From contig CM072881.1 in the NCBI GenBank assembly GCA_036937835.1, forward strand, positions 5,549,501 through 5,613,500: a stretch of DNA of 64,000 nt, written 5' to 3'. Position 1 is the first letter of the stretch, and every line of letters starts with the position of its first letter. A program made the position numbers and the translations under genes. The stretch is from Pampus argenteus. Its lineage: Eukaryota; Chordata; Actinopteri; Scombriformes; Stromateidae. The notes under the pieces were generated by a model. It saw only the letters and a list, made by a program, of their open reading frames with translations. It had not been told where the DNA came from and did not search any database. Of this stretch, positions 1 to 11,830 are shown piece after piece.

Positions 1-840
1 AGTCAGGTTGAAAGTCTGAGGTGGAGACGCGAAGCCCAGCTGACACGTGATCATCAGTGAGAGGGTCTATACATGGATTTTGTAAACTTCATCACTGAAA
101 AGAAGAAGAGTAGAAATCCAGCAGAGATCCTGACTCCTGTCAGTACTGCATCAGACTGCAGGTCAGTGAGCTCCAGATGAACGTCACTGGATGCATCATC
201 CACACTGCAGGTAAAGGGAGAGGAAATCATGTGCATTACATCCTCTAGTCTAAGATCTTCAAATCACCTCGAAAACTCACTATGCAATGTGCCTGACATG
301 GATGAGTACCTGCAGAGGTGATCAGCTGACAGTGTGTCTTTGCCTTTCTTCTCACAAAACCCTCAAATCTCTGCAAATCTCTCTTTTTTTTTTTTAGCAT
401 TTTGCCCTGACTGGGCCATCTGACAGCTGTGTGGTAGCTGATATCACTTTGCTCAGTCTCGTGCTCCTCCAAAAGTGCAACAAACTGTCTGTGATTCAAT
501 GATGTTGAAGTTTACCGTTTTGGCAACAACATCAATAACATGGTTAATTTTTCCCTTTCATCGACCGCATGGCTGCCAGCTCCTCTGTAATCTTGAAGTC
601 CGTTATCCCCTGGACAAATATGAGTAGCTGGTCTGCGTCGCGGACATCACAGCTCTCGTCCAAAGCCAAGGGGAAAAACTTTGCGTTGCAGCTAAAGCTT
701 TAGATTTCCCGCAATGTCCTTGATCCTTCTTGTCACTGTTCGCCTGGACAGAAGGACTTCACCTCCGACTTCAGTAAACAAATACTTAGCAATCAAATTT
801 TTGTTGAAAAGCCTACCTTTCTTTATTTAGGATGAGCGGA
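1..840 (-). pseudogene. hAT transposase relic (GTF2IRD2/ZMYM-like fish hAT), internally deleted
   Basis: Minus-strand translation, in several frames, gives a string of blocks I recognise from hAT transposases of the kind annotated in fish as GTF2IRD2-like or ZBED-like. In protein order they are SRRTVTRRIKDIAGNL (about 760-690), LDESCDVRDADQLLIF (about 665-615), ITEELAAMRSMK (about 590-555), VIDVVAKTVNF (about 540-505), NHRQFVALLEEHETEQSDI (about 497-440) and CSVDDASSDVHLELTDLQSD (about 213-150). The tail FSVMKFTKSMYR lies near 120-80. Stops and frameshifts separate the blocks. The helical middle domain between the VALLEEHE and CSVDDASSD blocks is reduced to tens of bases, so much of the catalytic region is missing. 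The element runs to the window edge, so the C-terminus and that terminal repeat are off-window. It sits upstream of the ogfod3 exon, probably within an intron. Non-functional. Confidence 0.85.
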
Positions 841-2897
841 CATTTTTGAGTGAATCAAAGGGCCATACAATGCCCAGGTCTGGTTTCTCAATGTATGTGG
901 ACTGGAGGCTATAAGTTTCCACATCACACCTGTGCGCTCGTACCTTAAACTCAGGTTTAAGGTGAGCACAGAGAACTTTTACATCTTTGCCGGATGAATG
1001 TAAAAGCAGCTTTCTAGTGTCAAACTCTGAACATTACATCATTCTGCAAAGCCGAAGCTCAAACATCTAAAGGAAGTAACTATAAGCGAAACCCATTTTT
1101 TGAGTGGAGGGCGACTTTAAATAATCAGTGTGATGATTTAACACCTGTCACACCAAAAAGTAGAAATTGAAATTGAAATCTGTTGATTGCTTTGACTTAA
1201 TTATAATACAGTGTTTCACTTTGTTTTAAATGCTGATGTGACTGAGTCTTTAAAGATTTTCAGAGAAAGAGATTAGTGTAGTATAAATGTAAGTATAATA
1301 CACGATAGTCATCACCCGTCCTTGATCACATGTCCTGCTCTGCTCTCTGTGCGGCCTCGATAAACGGTGTGGTGCCTGCATGACTGGAGGCATAGTCCGT
1401 CTGTTCAATATGGAAACATCTCCTGGGGACGTTACCTCTTCCTGAGAGCATTACTTCCTCTCTATCATATCTGACAGCACACCGTCTTCTGCCATCTCTG
1501 TTCACCTTGTCTCTTCTTTCAGTTTTTTCCTCCCCCTGCTATTTTCCTCCTCTTTATCTCACCCTATTGTCCATCACCTCTTAATAATCCAACTCCTCTG
1601 CCACTTTTAATCAACACCGATTCAAAAAAAGCAGTCCTCCTCCTTCTCTGTCCTCTCCTATAATTTTTTCACTTTTCCGTCCCCATGTGCCAGTCAGACG
1701 CAAGCCCCTTACCAAATCAGTGAGCAACAGTAAGGGACGTTGACTGAAGGACATATGGTAATAAAGAGTGACTGCGGCTTGCCTGGCCCCTCGCCTCCCA
1801 TGACAGGTTTGTGTGAATAGCACAGCCAACTTGCATCATTGAAGTGAGAATAACAACAGAGAGGATGGTGACAGCCTGATCCCAAACCCAGTGATGAAGA
1901 AGAATGCAAGGAATGGGACAACAGGGGAGTAGGATGATTCATATTTCTAATTCTCAGTGGAGTCGGAGCATCTTAGAGAATCTAAATATGATGGACCTGT
2001 CAAAGAAACCATCCACTGTGATTTTTTTTTATTTAGTGAGATGCATCAAAAAGCAAAAAAAATCCATGCATAATGCATCAATATCAAACAGATCATTTAT
2101 TTTGCCCTGCTAAAACACACCTTTGCCTCATTGACAGTCTGTTGCAGCTACATGCTGGGCAGTTGACTGACAGGTTTTGACTTTAGCGAGAGTCTGATCC
2201 TCATATTCGGACGGATGATTGGGATAATCACGGCTCTTTGTAGGTAGCGACGGGTAAGGTGTAATTATAACTCTAGGAAGACAATCAAGACTTTGGCTGT
2301 CAAGAGAGAGCAAAAGTTAAGAAACTAAATGACAGTGAGCATCAGGGGGAAGGAGGTGGAAAGTGCTGTTCATGTTGAGGAGGATAAAGAGAAGGGGATT
2401 AGAGGAGAGGAGAGAGTGATGACTGATGGATTTGCTCAATGTGAAAGCGTCCCCTGTAGAGAGGTAGGAGGGTGGGCACAGACAGAAAATGGCCGGGAGT
2501 GATGTGGCGATGGAGAGATACAGCGATCGGCTGGGGCCGGCTGATACAAACAGAGCATCGGAAGGGCAAAGAGTGAAAAAGCCATGTCTGCCAGTCAAGA
2601 GAGCCAGTATAGGTTAACCTGCCAGCTCAGACGTCCGCAGGGGGATAGAATAATCTCAGCTGGACTCAAACCACCAGCTTGACCTTGGCAGTGGCGCCTC
2701 TGCAAACACACACACGCTGATTACGCTGGAAATGTGTCTGGACTGATTCACATTGAAATGCTGCTGCTTCTGCATGCGATGTTAAAATGAGGGTTGCTAA
2801 CATGGTGTGGATTACTGGACTACAGTTCAGCTGTCTGAATAGTCAAACTCGGAGCCGTAGAAGTTGTAAACCCTAGTATGAGTCAAGCTCCAAAAAC

Positions 2898-2927
2898 ACT
2901 GGTTGCACTTCCCGTAATGCAACCAGT
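2898..2927. repeat. Perfect 10-bp inverted repeat (hairpin)
   Basis: ACTGGTTGCA at 2898-2907 is exactly reverse-complementary to TGCAACCAGT at 2918-2927, with a 10-nt spacer. It could be a fossil of a palindromic mobile element or a chance hairpin. No flanking precursor-like extension of the stem is visible, so a microRNA is not supported. Confidence 0.7.
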
Positions 2928-4113
2928 AGCTTCTTTTTTTGTTAGCCTCTTTTCAAATGCCTGTTTCTTTTAAGCTCTACAGACATTAAAGGCTTTCTGT
3001 TATACATTTGTAGTATCCAATCTAAGCTAAGATAACTATCTTCAGACCAAGGAAGGAGGCTAAGACACACAGTCATCCAGGCATTTCAGTTCGGGAAACA
3101 CCGTTACCAACTAAAGTCTATCCAGATCGCTCAAGTCGGGGTTGTTTAATTCAACATCACCCCACATCTTCTGCTTTTCCCACATGTGATCGTTAATGTT
3201 CTCTGATATTCTCTGAGCACCTGACCCCGGCCTCCTCATAGACGCTTGCACAGCCGGTGTGATTCATCCGTAGTCGATACATCGACGGCACAGAGCGTCC
3301 GTGTCGCACGCCTTGTGACTGCTTGTGTTAATGAGCGTTTCGCTCCAGCAACAAACCTCGGTATCGGCATAAGTCACACACCGTTTAGCATCTTGTTTGT
3401 ATTGCACACTCATCCTTGTTGGATCTCTGAAGGTAAAGACCTCAATAGTTGCAAATCAATGACTGTTATAATCAAAGATCGAAGGCGTGACCTGAAGAGA
3501 ACGAATCAGTCAATCAGTGTTTCAAAGCATATTTATTATCAGATTTTCAGTCATGACCTTTGTGTACATTAGGACTTCTTTCTCTGTCTGTGGAGCTCTG
3601 CTCCTGCTGTCCTTTCTGTTCCCTCTAAACAAACGAAAAATGTCAAATACATTAACTCTGTTGTAAATGTCAATAAAAACCTAATATTAACATCGGAAAA
3701 AGAATATTATTATTTTATGGGAACAAAAGAGCGGTTTTTGGCTGTTGTGTTGGTTTTGAAGAAACGAATAATAAAATAGCCAGCAAAAATGTTTCATTGT
3801 GTAATCCACCTTTACATCACGTTCCTCCGCGTTACCTCACAGAGTTCACGTATTATGTACCATTTGTTCCACATTTCAAAAGTAATAACACCTTTGATAT
3901 TCACTGACGACAGCGGTTAGTTATCATTGTAATGACATTGCTTTTCCATTACGTCTCCAGAATTGGCTATTACATCGTGTCCCGCCCTGTCAAATCTAAA
4001 TTACTCAAATCACCCCCGGCCCCCCCCTTTCCACTGTGTTGGTGATAAGGGGGAGCCATTAGTCTAGCAGACGGTTAAAGGAGAAACACAGTCAGAGGCA
4101 AGAAGGATGTGTG

Positions 4114-4129
4114 TATATATATATATATA
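4114..4129. repeat. (TA)8 microsatellite
   Basis: Alternating TA run after GTG. A second interrupted TA tract lies near 4896-4914. Confidence 0.9.
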
Positions 4130-5628
4130 CATAGAATGTTTGAGTTGTGAGATGTTTCGTCAGACCTTTTCATAGCCCACAGGATAATATAATAATATAT
4201 ACACAACTAGCATCTACCATATACAATATGGAGGATGAAAAACAGCTGGAGTAATGCGTGGGTGATTACTTATCTTACTTTAACGGTTGAGTAGTTGGAT
4301 TTGCTTGACTGTTTTTGCTTTGTTCTGCAGAGAACAGTGGTGATTTGACTTTGAACAACTAAGTTGTTTAATAATGGGTAAACACGACCACGCCACACTT
4401 TCTGAAAGCTAATATGAGCAGCGGCACATATCAGAAATCCAGCTGGCCAATAGATCGTTATTGTTTTTTTTATTCCTCAAATATTAATATTTGCTTGACA
4501 AATCCAGGGCTCATCTACCTCTTAGCTGTTCTAAAATATGTGAGATTTAGTTTTGTTATTAAAAACCTACAGGTCAGACACTACATCAGTACACACCGTA
4601 GAGGTTTGTCTCTGATAAGATGATAAAAGATATCAAATTCTCAGGAGGTATTTTGGTCTCAATTTATAATAGATTCTCAATCCTTATTTCTAATGGAAGT
4701 TTAAAGGCCCAAGTGGGAAAAGACTTGAGCGATACATAAAATAGTCACCTTAACTTTTTACACTCAAACAGAACCTGTTTCTTTTTGTATACTAGGAGGA
4801 CTCCACAACATGAACAACACAATTTTAAACTCGTTCCCTAAATGCAAAATGGATGCAACGACCCTTATAGCCATGTTTGGAAATATTTTTTTTTTAATAT
4901 ATTATATATATATACATGTTTTTACAATAGTGTTAGCTGAAATCCCTCAATAAACCTGTAACTTCTACAGCCTGCTAGTACTATGAAAAGTTGCATGTTA
5001 TATATGTATTGAAATATTTAACTGTTGTTTTATGGCAGACTATACTAGAGTCATTAATATTGTGTCCCTGTATTGATAGCACTCTTGATGTTGGAACAGT
5101 ACAAAACATCCTGGGTGTGTCCAAATTCATTGTCTAATGGTCAAAAATATTTATTCCTTTTTGATTTCAGTGATTAAGGCGACGTTTTAAGACGTAAATA
5201 CAAATATTGTGCTCAGACTTGTATTTTGTGTGTCGTTTTCACACAAAAGTTCAATGTCATTTTCCAGCTATATATTACATAATCTATGAATATGTTGAAT
5301 TCCTCTGTGTATATCCCTCTATTGTGTTCCCACTAACCTGCTCTGCTGAATGTACAGAATCTGTCGGGTTCTTCACGGTGAACACTCGGAACGTTTATAT
5401 TGACAAGTGCAAGGGATTACTTTTCAAAGATTATTTCATTGTGCGGTTATCTAAAGCCGTGTGGCGGACTCCTTTTCAACTTATTGTCTTGCTGCTCACA
5501 CTCTTTTGTTTGTGCATTAATTCTTCTTATTACCTATTCTGTGGGTTTTCAGTATCACTTCCATTGTTCAACTGCACGCGCTGATTTCCCCTGATGTGCC
5601 CAGCTAATGGCTTGCCAGGGGGATTTAC

Positions 5629-5631
<3 letters not shown>

Positions 5632-5671
<40 letters not shown>
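5632..5671. repeat. (CA)20 microsatellite
   Basis: Uninterrupted CA dinucleotide array of 40 bp. It inflates an overlapping open frame with a run of Thr-His and is likely length-polymorphic. Confidence 0.98.
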
Positions 5672-5675
<4 letters not shown>

Positions 5676-6214
5676 AACACAAACACACAAGTTGTCAGTA
5701 TTCCCATGAGGGAAAGTATATAAAAAAAAAAAGTTGGGGCACAATAATTCCAGCTTTTTATTCACATTCACATAATGAGATAACCCCTTCAAAAGGCAAA
5801 AGTTTTATAATAAAACACGATCTGAAAACTTTTAAAATATATAAATCTCTTAATTATGGGATACGTCTGCAAACTAGCATTAATGATAATGTCCATTCAA
5901 GACTGAGCAGGTTAGAACCAGACTGACAAATAGACTGTTAAATGGCAACAGCTCATTAGCTGGTTCAGAGAATTTGCTCCGAGGCAACGCACACTGTGTG
6001 TGTATGTTCAAGAATTATTATTTTAATTTTTTTTAAAATCACAATCGGAGGAATGCATTTCAGCATTTACTGAAATACAGTCCTGGAATAAGTCGAGTCT
6101 ACATGTTCCTGAAGCCACTTCATTTCTTCATAGTTCCAGCATCTTTCTCTTTCTTTATGTTGTGCTCTCACAACAAACTGACTTCAGTTCCACAAATAAC
6201 CTGTATCCCTCAGT

Positions 6215-6510
6215 TTTAGGTCAACATTTTAGGAAATGCTCTTATTTCCTTTGACTTTCTTGTAAAACGAGACCATCAATGACAATCTCATGTCCGTGCA
6301 GTCCGTACAGAGCAGGAGTCAGGGCGTGGTTAGCCTAGCTTAGCATACAGAGTGGAAAGAAGAAGGTTTTAAAAACTCTGACAACACTGAAGAGCGACAT
6401 CTCAAGCTATGAACTGTTGTTCATTAATTAATAACTCCAACATATGACTTTAAATTGTCTTTTTTTTACATTTCTGTTCACATATAGGTTAAACAAGATA
6501 TAATGTGTTA
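6215..6510 (+). repeat. Dispersed teleost repeat, degraded copy
   Basis: The order of short blocks matches a repeat I recognise as very common in fish genomes: an AACATTTTAGGAAAT head, TCTCATGTCCGTGCAGT, GTTAGCCTAGCTTAGCATA, and a tail with AAACAAGATATAATGTGTTAATTA. Family and class cannot be named from here (a non-autonomous DNA transposon or SINE is likely). It ends about 200 bp before the ogfod3 terminal exon. Recognition is from memory and not from a search. Confidence 0.55.
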
Positions 6511-6709
6511 ATTAAGCCAACTATTTCCCCCTGCGTCCATACGTTCCGGCTCCAGCGCAAACATGAGATTAACATCAATATTTTCAACTCACTTTTGGAA
6601 AGAAGGCATATAAACATACTTCCCGACATGTTGAACTATACCCGTTAAACTTTGTTTTCTCTCCTCTTTCCTAAAAACTCTCCATTCCTTCTTTTTTTTC
6701 CCCCCCCAG

Positions 6710-6861
6710 GACGAGTCTCTTTCTTCTCTTCCGGCTCGGAGAACCTCCACCGCGTGGAGAAGGTGACATGGGGGACGCGATACGCCATCACCGTGTCCTT
6801 CACCTGCGACCCTGCACACGCCATCTCTGACCCTGACTTGCCCGGAGGCACCCATGGGTGA
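6710..6861 (+). CDS. ogfod3: ogfod3 terminal coding exon (2-oxoglutarate and iron-dependent oxygenase domain-containing 3), partial gene
   Basis: The exon opens after a textbook acceptor (pyrimidine tract, AG at 6708-6709) in phase 1, and the frame ends at TGA 6859-6861. It encodes about 50 residues, including RVSFFSSGSENLHRVEKV and WGTRYAITVSFTC, which match the C-terminus of OGFOD3 as I remember it. This is the end of the prolyl-4-hydroxylase-type double-stranded beta-helix. The His of ENLHR is the distal Fe(II) ligand. Ten residues on, the Arg of GTR fits the H-X9-K/R spacing for binding 2-oxoglutarate. The last residues (GGTHG) may be lineage-specific. OGFOD3 is described as a single-pass membrane protein and its substrate is unknown to me. 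Upstream exons, with the HxD metal pair, are not found, so the gene is partial here. Its neighbour uts2r is convergent, as in mammals, which supports the call. Confidence 0.87.
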
Positions 6862-7575
6862 CAGTGACAGCCCTGCCAACTGGCTCGGTCAAACCCTGCA
6901 GTACGGATGGGGAACAGAGGGGGAAAGACAAGGGATGAGACGGAAGGAGAGGAGGAATGAAAGTGAGATTTAATACGTAGGTTGTACTTGCAATATTCAT
7001 GTACTGTAGCTGCACGGTCAATATGTGTAATTTATTTTTTATATTTTATAGATATTGACGGACTATCGGTTACTTATTGCGCTACAGAAAAAGGAAACAT
7101 TCTTGCACCCTCTCTTGTGTGTTTTTTTTTTTTTTATCCAATTATCTACAGCAGTTGCTTTTTTTTATTGCACCATCATAAAGGCTGGCATTAGGTGTGT
7201 TTGGATTCTCCACAGGTTTCCGCAATCTGCACTTCTTGATCATTGGGGGTTGGCTTCGGCAGTAATTGCTTCTCAGCTGAAGCGATTTCAGCGAGGTTAA
7301 AGTGGGATTGTGTGTTTCGGCGTGTCTTTTTTTTCTTTTTTTTTCTTTTTTAAAAAGAAGAGGGCTGTCAATTCCTTCAAGAAAAGATCTAAATCTTGTG
7401 AATCACCTACTGAATCACAAAAATCTCCACTCATACCGGTCCTCTGTATGAATACTCATGACCCAGGAGGTGTTTTCTTCTACGAAGAACCCTGATTGCT
7501 TTTTCTACTGCGTTACCATTTGCTTCAAAGGTCTGTGAGAACGGTTTGAAATAAAATACTGACGGAACATGATGT
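6862..7575 (+). other. ogfod3: Probable 3' untranslated region of ogfod3
   Basis: Sequence from the TGA to just beyond the first canonical AATAAA on this strand. It is AT-rich, has T-runs at 7123-7135 and 7327-7352, and has no conserved coding frame. The exact cleavage site is not determinable from sequence alone. Confidence 0.5.
7550..7555 (+). promoter_or_regulatory. AATAAA poly(A) signal, likely for ogfod3
   Basis: Canonical hexamer about 690 bp after the ogfod3 stop codon, followed within about 40 bp by a TG/T-rich stretch (GTTTCTCTCTGTCTC), as expected for a downstream element. Confidence 0.5.
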
Positions 7576-10500
7576 TTCTCTCTGTCTCATTTTTTAGTAC
7601 TCTAAGTTGATTATTAAGAAATCATCACACTTCACTTTTCATTAAATTAGCCAGTGTAATTGCTGTGCATACCTCTTTTGATTTCTACTACTGAGCGAGA
7701 CACTTAAAGAATTGTTTGATTGATCAAACACTATCATCTGTTCAAGAAGTCATCATGCTTGCCTTTTCTTATTTTCCGCACAGCTGCTCAGGACAAATCG
7801 GCGTCTCTGTTTTCATGTCTCCTTTATAGATTATGGAGTTAGCCTGAAGCCTCATATCCGTCATTGTGTGTATACAATGTATGTCAATGTAAAAAAAAAA
7901 AGAAAGGCTTTTAATCCGTATCTTATAATAGGATTGAATGTTTATTTGGCTAAAATTAATTGCATTTGCCCTGTAGTTGGACGTCAGTCATCATATTTTC
8001 ATATTTTGTGTTTAAAGTCGGTAACCGTTTGGGTTCAACTAATCAAAATGTTCTGTTTACTCGTGTTGCATGAAATTTCAGTCACTTTCCATTTTCCAAA
8101 AATCATAACAAAACTAAATCTGTTTACATCAAGTCTCCAAGGACTGCTTATGTGATTAGGAGCAACTAATCTCTTCATGAATCCAGTGCTTTTTTATTTA
8201 CTTTGGCTCTTTACTGCAGTGCGTTGTTCGGATATATTATGTTTTTACTGGCAGCTCTATCACGAAAATCACTTTATAATTGCAGCTACAGTACTTCCAC
8301 TTTAAGATTAAGTGCCTTTGCAGGTTTTAGCCAATTTACTAAAATTCACATGCACTTTATATTCAAACCATGTTGCTACACTACAAGTATTTTTTTTTTT
8401 TCTACCCTGTCACGCAGAGTTGACAGTTCTGGAAACTAAAACACTAAAATGCTCCAGAAACCTGACAGTCGGGTGATGATTTTCAGTGGGTTTGTCCCCA
8501 AGAGTTCCATTTTTCATGTAACGCATAGTGATTTAACCCATTGTCAATACATAAATATTAATTAGTGTGCCTTTAAAATGACATTAGCACACATTATTAA
8601 TGTAACACTGACAAAAATAAATCCGGACTTTGTTCAGTGTGGGAGGGCAAAAATGTAAAGAGTATATAAATTGTAGTTAAGGAGCCAGCACTTGTAAACT
8701 CTGTTTTTCTGCTGTGCTTGTAACATAATGCTAATATTTACTTTGATTCAGTGAACAAAGCACAAAGTGTGGTGACTGAAGATATACTGACAAGTACTGT
8801 ACAGCACAATATTTCTCCTCCCAGCTCCCGAGGGACCCGTTAGCATAGTGGTAAGACTACATGTGTGGGAGGAATGTTTTTTTTGTGTGCAATGAGGATG
8901 GTGGTGGATATATCAAAACAGCACTGCACCCAATGTGTAGGTTTCTATAGGCTTCAATTTTGGTGCAGCAGCTTGATCGAAGTTTTTAAGTTTGTTAAGT
9001 TTTAAGTTGTCCCATCAAAGGAGCCGTTGATCTCCTTTAACCTTCAAAGTAAATGCTAATGTGACATATTGATCACACAGGTCAAACACGATTCATCAGA
9101 GTCAAAACCTCAAAGGACATCTTTAACCACGTTCATTTAGCAATTTAATGATGTCGAGATTAGTTAGTGATTTCTGTTTGTGTTGTCATGCAATCCATAA
9201 AATGGCGTTGACCCCTTATATCCCGTATAACATCAGCCAAAGACATCGTGCTAAAACCATGAAGACACTTAATGTTACTGGAAGAATCAGTCAACTGATC
9301 GTTCACTCATCCCCGTACTACTGCTACTCCTCTCAAGCTTTCCGTCCTCATATGCATCTTATAAGAATAATAATGATAATAATAATAATAATAATAGTAA
9401 TAAGAGTGGCATATTTACCATAGTGAATTCTTAGTTATTTTTGGAACAATGAGACCTTGACTTCAGATAGAGGTAGACAAACGCTGGTTCACCTTACTAG
9501 CTGTCAACCGCTGTCGCTTATATCAGCTATACCTAATTAAGCTAACGTTTGCTTAACAAGTTCATTGGAAATGTTGTCTACAGCTGACACTGTAATGTTT
9601 CCAGCTGATTTTTTTTTAACTTTAAGACAGATGTTAGAGTTTGTATTTTGTCTCACTTTTAACATTACAAAAGAAAAAGATAAAAACTAACCGGTGTGTT
9701 TGGTGACTTTGGCTGATGTTCCTGGGTTAGGTTACCACTGTAGACTGTTAGCTAGCTAGTCAAAAATGCTAAGCTAAGTAGCTTACATCAAACCGGCTGT
9801 TTTGAGTACTTTTCCAGGTCTATTTTAATAAAAAAAGATGACAATGCAGGCATTGTGGCCTGAATTTCAGATGTTTGTGCATTAATAAAATTACTCTTGT
9901 TGGCTTTTTACTCACAAAGCTTTCATTGCATTTACAGTACATAACGTATTGAGCTTAGTTGTTGTCAACTTGAGTAACGTTATCTAGATAATGTTATTCA
10001 TGTGTGTGTGTGTGTGTGTGTGTGGAGGGAGCCCTGCCCTCGAGAGAAGAGGAGGAGAAACCAGCGTGACCATAAATTACAAGCAAAACACATAGAGACT
10101 CGGTGGATATGTAGAACGTTCATAGGAACAACCCATCTTGCCTTTAAAATTATAAAGCAAAAAGATTGTACTGTCTAATGACTACATATACAAGTATGTC
10201 AGGACAAAACTCTGGAGGCGTTGGTGTAAATGGTGCTTGCATTAGATGATAAACTGTCTTGAATGTACGGTGAAGTTTTGACCTTTTAAAACCTGCCTAT
10301 AGTTCCCACAGTCATGGCATTACGAAACGTTCCTGGGTTAATGTCAACAAATGATACGTCTCACTCTCAACAGGATTCTATCACGATGTGAGCTGTGTAA
10401 TTGTAATTGTTCAGTGTGACTGATTACCGCCATTATTATCGCCGGCTTGTGCCAACTGGTCCGATTACATGCCAGCCTCCACAAGGCCTAGGGAGAAGTC

Positions 10501-11339
10501 ACACTCTGCCGACTTGGCTAATCCCCATTTAATGAATGAGACACTCGGAAGTGTCTGCATATATAAGCAGTAAACCACCTAACTAAAGCTGTGAGCTTTG
10601 GATGATGACTCAGTTCCACATAGACAGGTTGGATAGTTAATGTAATATCTAATGTTCAAGATTTCTCTTTAAAAAGTTATTTTCATCAAAACTCTTCCTG
10701 GCGTTACTATGCATTTATATAAAAACCTCCCTTTTAGTCAAGTCACCAGCTCAAACACTTACACACGTTATAGATGGAAGTCAAGGGCAGAATTGTTAAA
10801 TTAATTCATGTAAATATTAGGATGTTAAAGTACAAAAGTGCCATTTGTAGCAAGGATGAAAAGTGATTCTGCAGACTGCTCTGGTTGCATTTTAATAACA
10901 CCTGAAGAGAATACTCATTAAAAGGTCACATCCTGCAAATGGAAATGAATGCATCCTGATTGAATGCATAATGTTTAATTGAAAAAAAAAGTGTATTTCA
11001 ATCACCACTCAACCTGCCCATCATTTCAGTCGCAGGTTCTCACTTTCATTTACTGATCACATTAAAATCTATTTTCTACATGAGGAGGACTCCTTAGCCT
11101 GTGAAAATGGTGTCAGAATATCCTCTGGTGGCTCTGGTGGAGCTTTGTCAAGCCTGAGAAAATCCCTGGTGATGTACGAGTGATGTCATCTATTATAAGC
11201 TTGGGCTTTGAGAAAGTTTAGAAGAGAAAAAAAAAGTTACCAACTGGAGGCATGAAGTTTAAAAGACAAAAAATCCAACAAAAAATTCTGAAAAATCTGA
11301 CTGTGACACCCCTATACCTTTCTGACCACCTCTTTAAAA
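7576..11339. other. Intergenic, no gene recognised
   Basis: No exon, RNA gene or transposase motif is recognised. It contains an AAT-type trinucleotide tract at 9369-9402, a (GT)12 tract at 10001-10024, and GCTAAC/TAGCTAGC-rich sequence near 9500-9800 of the sort found in fish dispersed repeats. A unique-looking block at 10400-10560 cannot be judged without alignment. Confidence 0.5.
10001..10024. repeat. (TG)12 microsatellite
   Basis: Perfect TG dinucleotide array. Confidence 0.98.
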
Positions 11340-11830
11340 TCCCATGTTCCTCAATTGCAATTTGATTGCCGAAACATCCGGCCGTGCATACCGACTCAAC
11401 TTTCCAGTGAAGTCTTGGCTACCATACTTCCTCATATGAATTCTTCTCACGCCCTGTCAGTGTGTTTACAGGCACACTCTGGGGAGGGGATAAATGTCCA
11501 AACTGCACGGCTTATACACAGGAGTTCCTCAAGGATCCGTGCTCGGTCCTCCACCACCTCATTAGATGCGATCATTTCCTCCCATGATTTCTCACACCGA
11601 TACTATGCTGATGATACCCAGCTCATCCTATCGTTCCCACCAGAAGACCACGTATATGTATTGGCTCGGATCTCATCACGGCACCTTTAACTTAGCCTCT
11701 TTATGACCGAGCTTCTTGTCATCCCAGCCAGCCCCTCTATACAATAGCAGATCAGTATCCAACTCATGTCCACAAAGTCCGACCGAAAGTTGGATGTCAT
11801 GATTAATTAAGCTTGAACATACGGAAGATG
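11340..11830 (+). pseudogene. LINE reverse-transcriptase relic (CR1/L2-type clade)
   Basis: Three diagnostic reverse-transcriptase blocks occur in order on the plus strand in different frames. TGVPQGSVLGP lies at about 11520-11550. HRYYADDTQLILSFPP, with the catalytic YADD, lies at about 11595-11645. TELLVIPASP lies at about 11708-11740. These correspond to RT domains 4, 5 and the following segment of fish non-LTR retrotransposons. The spacing is compressed: the stretch between the PQGS and YADD blocks is partly lost, and at least two frameshifts are needed. There is no endonuclease domain or intact 3' end, so it is a 5'-truncated, decayed insertion. The exact family is uncertain; CR1/L2/Rex-type is a best guess from wording of the motifs. 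Confidence 0.8.

Larger units (their letters stand above)
841..6214. other. Non-coding stretch, probably the last intron of ogfod3
   Basis: I see no coding exon here on either strand. Open frames are short, overlap low-complexity DNA and show no family motif. Because the ogfod3 terminal exon at 6710 has an acceptor and no preceding exon is recognisable, the stretch is best read as intron sequence; this is inference. Contents noted separately are a perfect hairpin near 2.9 kb, TA repeats at 4.1 and 4.9 kb, and a CA microsatellite at 5.6 kb. Confidence 0.4.

Noticed and set aside
6589..6879. Minus-strand frames opposite the ogfod3 exon
   Set aside because: The plus strand carries the family motifs and a proper acceptor. 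The antisense frames have neither.
8831..8875. tRNA-like TAGCATAGTGG A-box
   Set aside because: It matches the pol III A-box consensus, but no B-box or foldable cloverleaf follows; a T-run comes instead. At most a very degraded SINE head.
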